NCBI GenBank assembly: GCA_000442015.1
Contig: KE561071.1
Span: forward strand, 1-64,000
Length of the DNA stretch: 64,000 nt
From: Rozella allomycis CSF55
Taxonomy: Eukaryota; Rozellomycota
Direction of reading: 5' to 3'
Shown here: in pieces, positions 60,883-64,000 of the stretch
How the letters are laid out: every line of letters starts with the position of its first letter
Position numbering within the stretch: the first letter of the stretch is position 1
The notes under the pieces: model-generated
The model's input: the letters and a program-made list of their open reading frames with translations, nothing else
What the model was told of the DNA's origin: nothing
Database searches by the model: none
Made by a program: the position numbers and the translations under genes

Positions 60883-62873
60883 TCAATAAATATTTAGAAT
60901 TTTTGAAAAATTCTGCTTAAAACATGTCAATAACCTTTCTACAGATTTGATGTATGATGAATTTATTCTGAGAGTGATTATATTACATCTANTCTTCAAA
61001 TCGATTCTGTCTTTGTTGGCCGATCTGGATAGGTCCGCAACATTTAAATCGTTAGAAATTGCATAATCTTTAAACCAATCCGGAAAATATTCACACGGAG
61101 GTGACAAGTAAGGAATTTGCAAATTCTCAAAACATTTGAACAATGGCGGAAATTTTACATTGCTTACATGAATACCCTTAAGCTGATATAAAAGATCTTT
61201 GAGAAACACTCTGACAGTAGTACCGCGCAGACCTTGTATATGACTTGCAACACAGACCGCCCCAACCAAAGATACCTCCAATTCCATTCCGTCATTAGCA
61301 TGTTGATTGGAATTCTTAAAAGATATTGCTCTATTATCATTCATTAATGCCTTCTGTAGGGCATCAATAAACGGGACTGTTCCTTCATGAACAAATGGGC
61401 AGTTTCCATTTCCACCCATAAGACTTAAATACATTAACACGTCTTGCTTAAACGGTCTAAAGGAGGAAACAGGTTTCCATGGTTTGAATGCAGATTCATG
61501 TTTGGTGCAAAGAAATGAATCCTTCAAGTAAATGTCAAAATTCTCATTGTTAACTAAATCGGCAAAATGGCCGTTAATGAGAGGTGAATCATCTTCCACA
61601 AATGAGGCGGATAAAAATAACAGGACCTGGCCGTCATAAAATTGAGGTTGATTTCCTTTTTTCCCTTTAATTTCAATCAGTAAATGAGCACAAAGTTTGT
61701 CAAGACTAGCGCTTGGGTTAGAGTTTATATATTCTACAGCAAGGTGTGCAAAAAGAGGTCGGCTGTTACTAATAAATGCACTGAATGAATTCACTGTTGG
61801 ATGTGCTCCGTGATACTTGGGTAGTCTAGGAAAAACAGTACACCAAAGGTCACATTGTTCAGAACGAGAATGCGATCCACAGTTGACCATGTTCATTGAA
61901 GAGCTACAGGTGGAGCTTATGATGACTTTCACGTCCATTGATATAAACACATTTCTCATGAACCTTAGGTAATTATGATTTCCTTCTTCGTTGTTTCTGC
62001 TACTAACGTATTGAGGGAACTCGTCCAGAAATACGACTGGTTTACGTTTCTTCTTCTTTAATATTTCCAGTAATTCATCTCTCCTAGCTGTCTTTCAACT
62101 TTATCCTTATTAAGTAGCAACGCTCCAATAAAACCATAAACAAAGCCCTCCTTCAAACCTTTCTTCATTCTTTCCGCATCAAAATATGTCATCGTCTTCA
62201 TGTCTGCTTTCAAACAATTTTCAAATACTCCTTGTCGATCGGCAAAAGCTTTGTAGATATCTTGCGAATTGTCACCACTATTAGAACATACAATATAAAG
62301 AACCTGCAGTCCCTTCGCTTGCAGATTAAAAGCCATTTGTGTTTTTCCATGACCGGAAGATGCATTCATAAACACAAAAGGGGTCTTGCCTTCAAGAATG
62401 CTTTCCATTTCAATGACTTTTTCATCTTTGGAGCATAGGAGAGCTCGTTGCCGATATTCCCTTAATGCTGAATTTTCTTTAGGATTTATTGAACATTCAA
62501 AGATATCACTATATTTATCTTGACTTCTTATTTTCGTGACGAGTGAGCTGCTTATGTACCCATATTCTTCACGAATATCTTTTATTATTTGTTCAATGCT
62601 AGAGTTATATGCTTTGCTTTCAGTTGGAGTAGCGACCATAGAATTCTCCATCCTTACTTTCTTCCGCCCAAAATCTTGAGTAGCTGTTGTTTTTGAACTA
62701 CTTTCAGATTCTATTCTTTTTCCTGTCTTTGGAGCTTTATTCTTTTGTCTATTTTTGCTCTTTGGTTTCTTTTCAGTCTTTAACATATTTTCGGTCTTCA
62801 ATTTTTTTAAAATCTTTGTTTTTGTAACATTTTCATTTCGTTCCTGTTGAGAATTCGCCCCGCTACNAAACAA
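60883..62873 (-). CDS. Crinkler-like P-loop protein (effector family), 5' end unresolved
   Basis: It reads as one protein of about 655 codons if 26 nt at 62096..62121 (GTTGCT...AGTTG) are removed. Otherwise there is a frameshift there. A Lys-rich, nuclear-localisation-like N-terminus (KKPKSKNRQKNKAPKTGKRIE) is followed by a P-loop (FVFMNASSGHGKTQMAFNL), a Walker-B-like KPVVFLDEFPQYVSS and a long C-terminal region without known motifs (CTVFPRLPKYHGAHP, SFLCTKHESAFKPWKP). This P-loop/DEFP arrangement is common in crinkler (CRN)-type proteins of oomycetes, chytrids and Cryptomycota, which act as effectors or in genome conflict. Unresolved bases at 62867 and 60992 leave both ends uncertain. Confidence 0.6.
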
Positions 62874-62879
62874 ATTTTA

Positions 62880-63020
62880 GATTTGAAAGCGTAGGCGGAG
62901 CAGGGCACCTTGAAACAGGCCCTTAGGAGGGTCAAACAAAGGCTTTTTTGTAAAATGCTGTTTGTAGTAGGGCATTTTATTTGGTTCTAAGAGGTCAAAA
63001 CCTCCCGGGAGNATAACTTT
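62880..63020. other. G+C-richer patch flanked by N bases, unassigned
   Basis: Bases 62880-63020 are richer in G and C than the surroundings and contain GGAGGGTC and CTCCCGGGAG. They lie between the Ns at 62867 and 63012. No ORF, tRNA cloverleaf or known RNA was recognised. Confidence 0.35.
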
Positions 63021-63169
63021 CCTTTAGGCTTTAATTTCCTTTTTGATCAACAATTCATGTGGATAGGCCTCCTGATTCAGATTTAGCATCCAACTGGAAA
63101 ATGACGATTACTTTTTATAGATTAATCGATTTTGTACCTTTTGCTTTGTGATACCTTTTTTCAGATGAG

Positions 63170-63440
63170 AACACTGGTGTTGCTTTGAATAAAGCTCCAG
63201 ATCCAAACAATGACTCGCAGTCGCTCCTATCCATATTCAATCAAATTGGTGGGTATCCGCAATATTGTTAATACTCGTAAACCTTGAAATTATTGAAAGA
63301 TTGTTCAATATGCCTTAGGTTAATAAATCGAGTGTTTTTTTCGAGCTCATAGCGCTCACTTTCCACCACTTCATCGATAGCTTAAATAAGCTTTCTGATT
63401 ATGCTTTGGAAACACAGAAACGCAATGAACAAGTTGTAAG
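63170..63440 (+). CDS. Exons of a small helical protein upstream of TMEM97-like gene (boundary unresolved)
   Basis: The segment ENTGVALNKAPDPNNDSQSLLSIFNQI (from about 63163) and the later segment VNKSSVFFELIALTFHHFIDSLNKLSDYALETQKRNEQV (about 63317-63435) look like exons of one small helical protein separated by an intron-like stretch. Either a 26-nt GT-AG intron at 63436..63461 follows, giving a short separate protein that ends in a different frame at about 63560, or the frame continues directly into the TMEM97-like domain. I cannot decide. Confidence 0.35.
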
Positions 63441-64000
63441 TATTACGGTTTGTGTATATAGCTTCTTGACCTACTTTCTATTTCAAATCCCATGGATCCT
63501 ACTTGTACAAACACAGGCTCTGTTTCCAACGCATTGGTTCCCAAGTTCGATAAGACTGATGCATGACAGCTATGTAAACAATTCAAGCGATCCATTCCTT
63601 ATGAAAAGTCCAATGTGGTTCCAGTTTTTTGTTTTGACCGAATTGCTGTTTCAAATTCCGTGTCTGGTTGTGTTAAGCAGACTATCAAGGGATGGTAAGA
63701 TTTAATGATTCTGATTAATAAGGAAAGGATTTGAATGTTTGGGGAGTAATGTATGGACCGCACAAGTTGACCACTTTGGTACCTGTTATTGGAGAACTGG
63801 TGACTTATTATCCTAAATTTTTGACTACATCGTCAATTTGCGTATTATTTCTAAACTATGGGCTGCAATGGTTTGTTTCATTACTTGTTCTTTTGGATAG
63901 TTTTGAAAAATCAGGTGCAATGCTTCATTTGAAAAGCGGTAAGAAAAAGTTGGTTGTTATAAATAACCCTGAAATGCGAAAGAAGCAAGTAATTGAAGGA
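63406..64000 (+). CDS. EXPERA/TMEM97-like membrane protein, 3' truncated by window
   Basis: It contains FLFQIPWILLVQTQALFPTHWFPSSIRLMHDSYVNNSSDPFLMKSPMWFQFFVLTELLFQIPCLVVLSRLSRDG, the first half of an EXPERA domain (sigma-2 receptor/TMEM97 pattern). After a 28-nt intron (63695..63722) it continues with KDLNVWGVMYGPHKLTTLVPVIGELVTY and the fourth helix FLNYGLQWFVSLLVLL. The reading frame is open to the window end. The family acts in sterol handling at ER and lysosome. The true start is uncertain because the frame is open upstream without an ATG and merges with a preceding gene. Confidence 0.75.

Noticed and set aside
1-64000. tRNA, rRNA, transposon or CRISPR features
   Set aside because: I looked for cloverleaf A/B-box patterns, rRNA segments, terminal repeats with transposase or reverse-transcriptase motifs, and regular spaced repeats, and found none I could support by eye.

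Overview
This window is nuclear DNA of a compact, AT-rich, intron-rich eukaryote, most likely an early-diverging zoosporic fungus. I favour a Rozella-like Cryptomycota, but that is inference. The grounds are fungal-type gene sets (ATG13, NUP85, PEX20-like, MGM101, CBS/PB1 protein, PIG-Y), a HYLS1-type centriole protein that points to a flagellated stage, class C and other 7TM receptors, and a crinkler-like P-loop protein. About 50 genes occupy 64 kb. Many neighbours are separated by less than 60 bp, and at least one convergent pair overlaps.

The dominant architectural feature is about 120 ultra-short spliceosomal introns. Almost all are 24-38 nt, with a mode at 26-28 nt. I placed them by requiring that removal restores conserved protein sequence and the reading frame. 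Several genes (PEX10, an RKM4/SETD6-like methyltransferase, a UBLCP1-like phosphatase, and an ABCG transporter at its Walker A motif) keep frame and conserved residues only if a 27-28 nt intron ends in TG or CG instead of AG. I regard this as the most interesting signal in the window.

Layout. 1-7.4 kb: SEC61 alpha (partial), NAP1, two small genes, then three tandem intronless seven-TM receptor-like paralogues (one frameshifted). 7.4-18 kb: a cyclase-HIT fusion, the spliceosomal GTPase SNU114, a hypothetical gene head-to-head with a mitofusin-like protein that lacks a P-loop, proteasome RPT2, a CDC20/CDH1 activator and an F-box/LRR protein. 18-28.4 kb: PEX10, ATG13, NUP85, PIG-Y, an ABCG half-transporter with a duplicated 5' fragment, the TFIIIC subunit TFC1, mitoribosomal mL40 and an RFC subunit. 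28.4-40.5 kb: a hypothetical gene, PEX20-like, a PPR protein, RKM4-like, DAP1, a CBS/PB1 protein, an AAK1/Ark-type kinase, an STK32/YANK kinase, MGST3-like and an RPUSD1-like pseudouridine synthase. 40.5-52.5 kb: a UBLCP1-like phosphatase, DEP-RGS, a small membrane protein, a four-TM class C receptor, EPT1/CPT1, DIS3, a coiled-coil protein and a chalcone-isomerase-fold protein. 52.5-64 kb: a truncated RAB3GAP2-like gene, an EF-hand MscS channel, a wax-synthase-type MBOAT, MGM101, HYLS1, FIS1, a DnaJ-X protein, a single-TM protein, a crinkler-like P-loop gene and a TMEM97-like gene cut by the window end.

Functional themes: peroxisome import (PEX10, PEX20-like), mitochondrial dynamics and genome maintenance (FIS1, mitofusin-like, MGM101, PPR, mL40), ubiquitin/proteasome (RPT2, CDC20, F-box, UBLCP1), RNA processing (SNU114, DIS3, RPUSD1) and G-protein signalling (four receptor-like genes plus an RGS protein). 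I saw no tRNA, rRNA, CRISPR array or intact transposon. Single N bases at 4700, 12770, 51118, 60992, 62867 and 63012 mark unresolved assembly positions.
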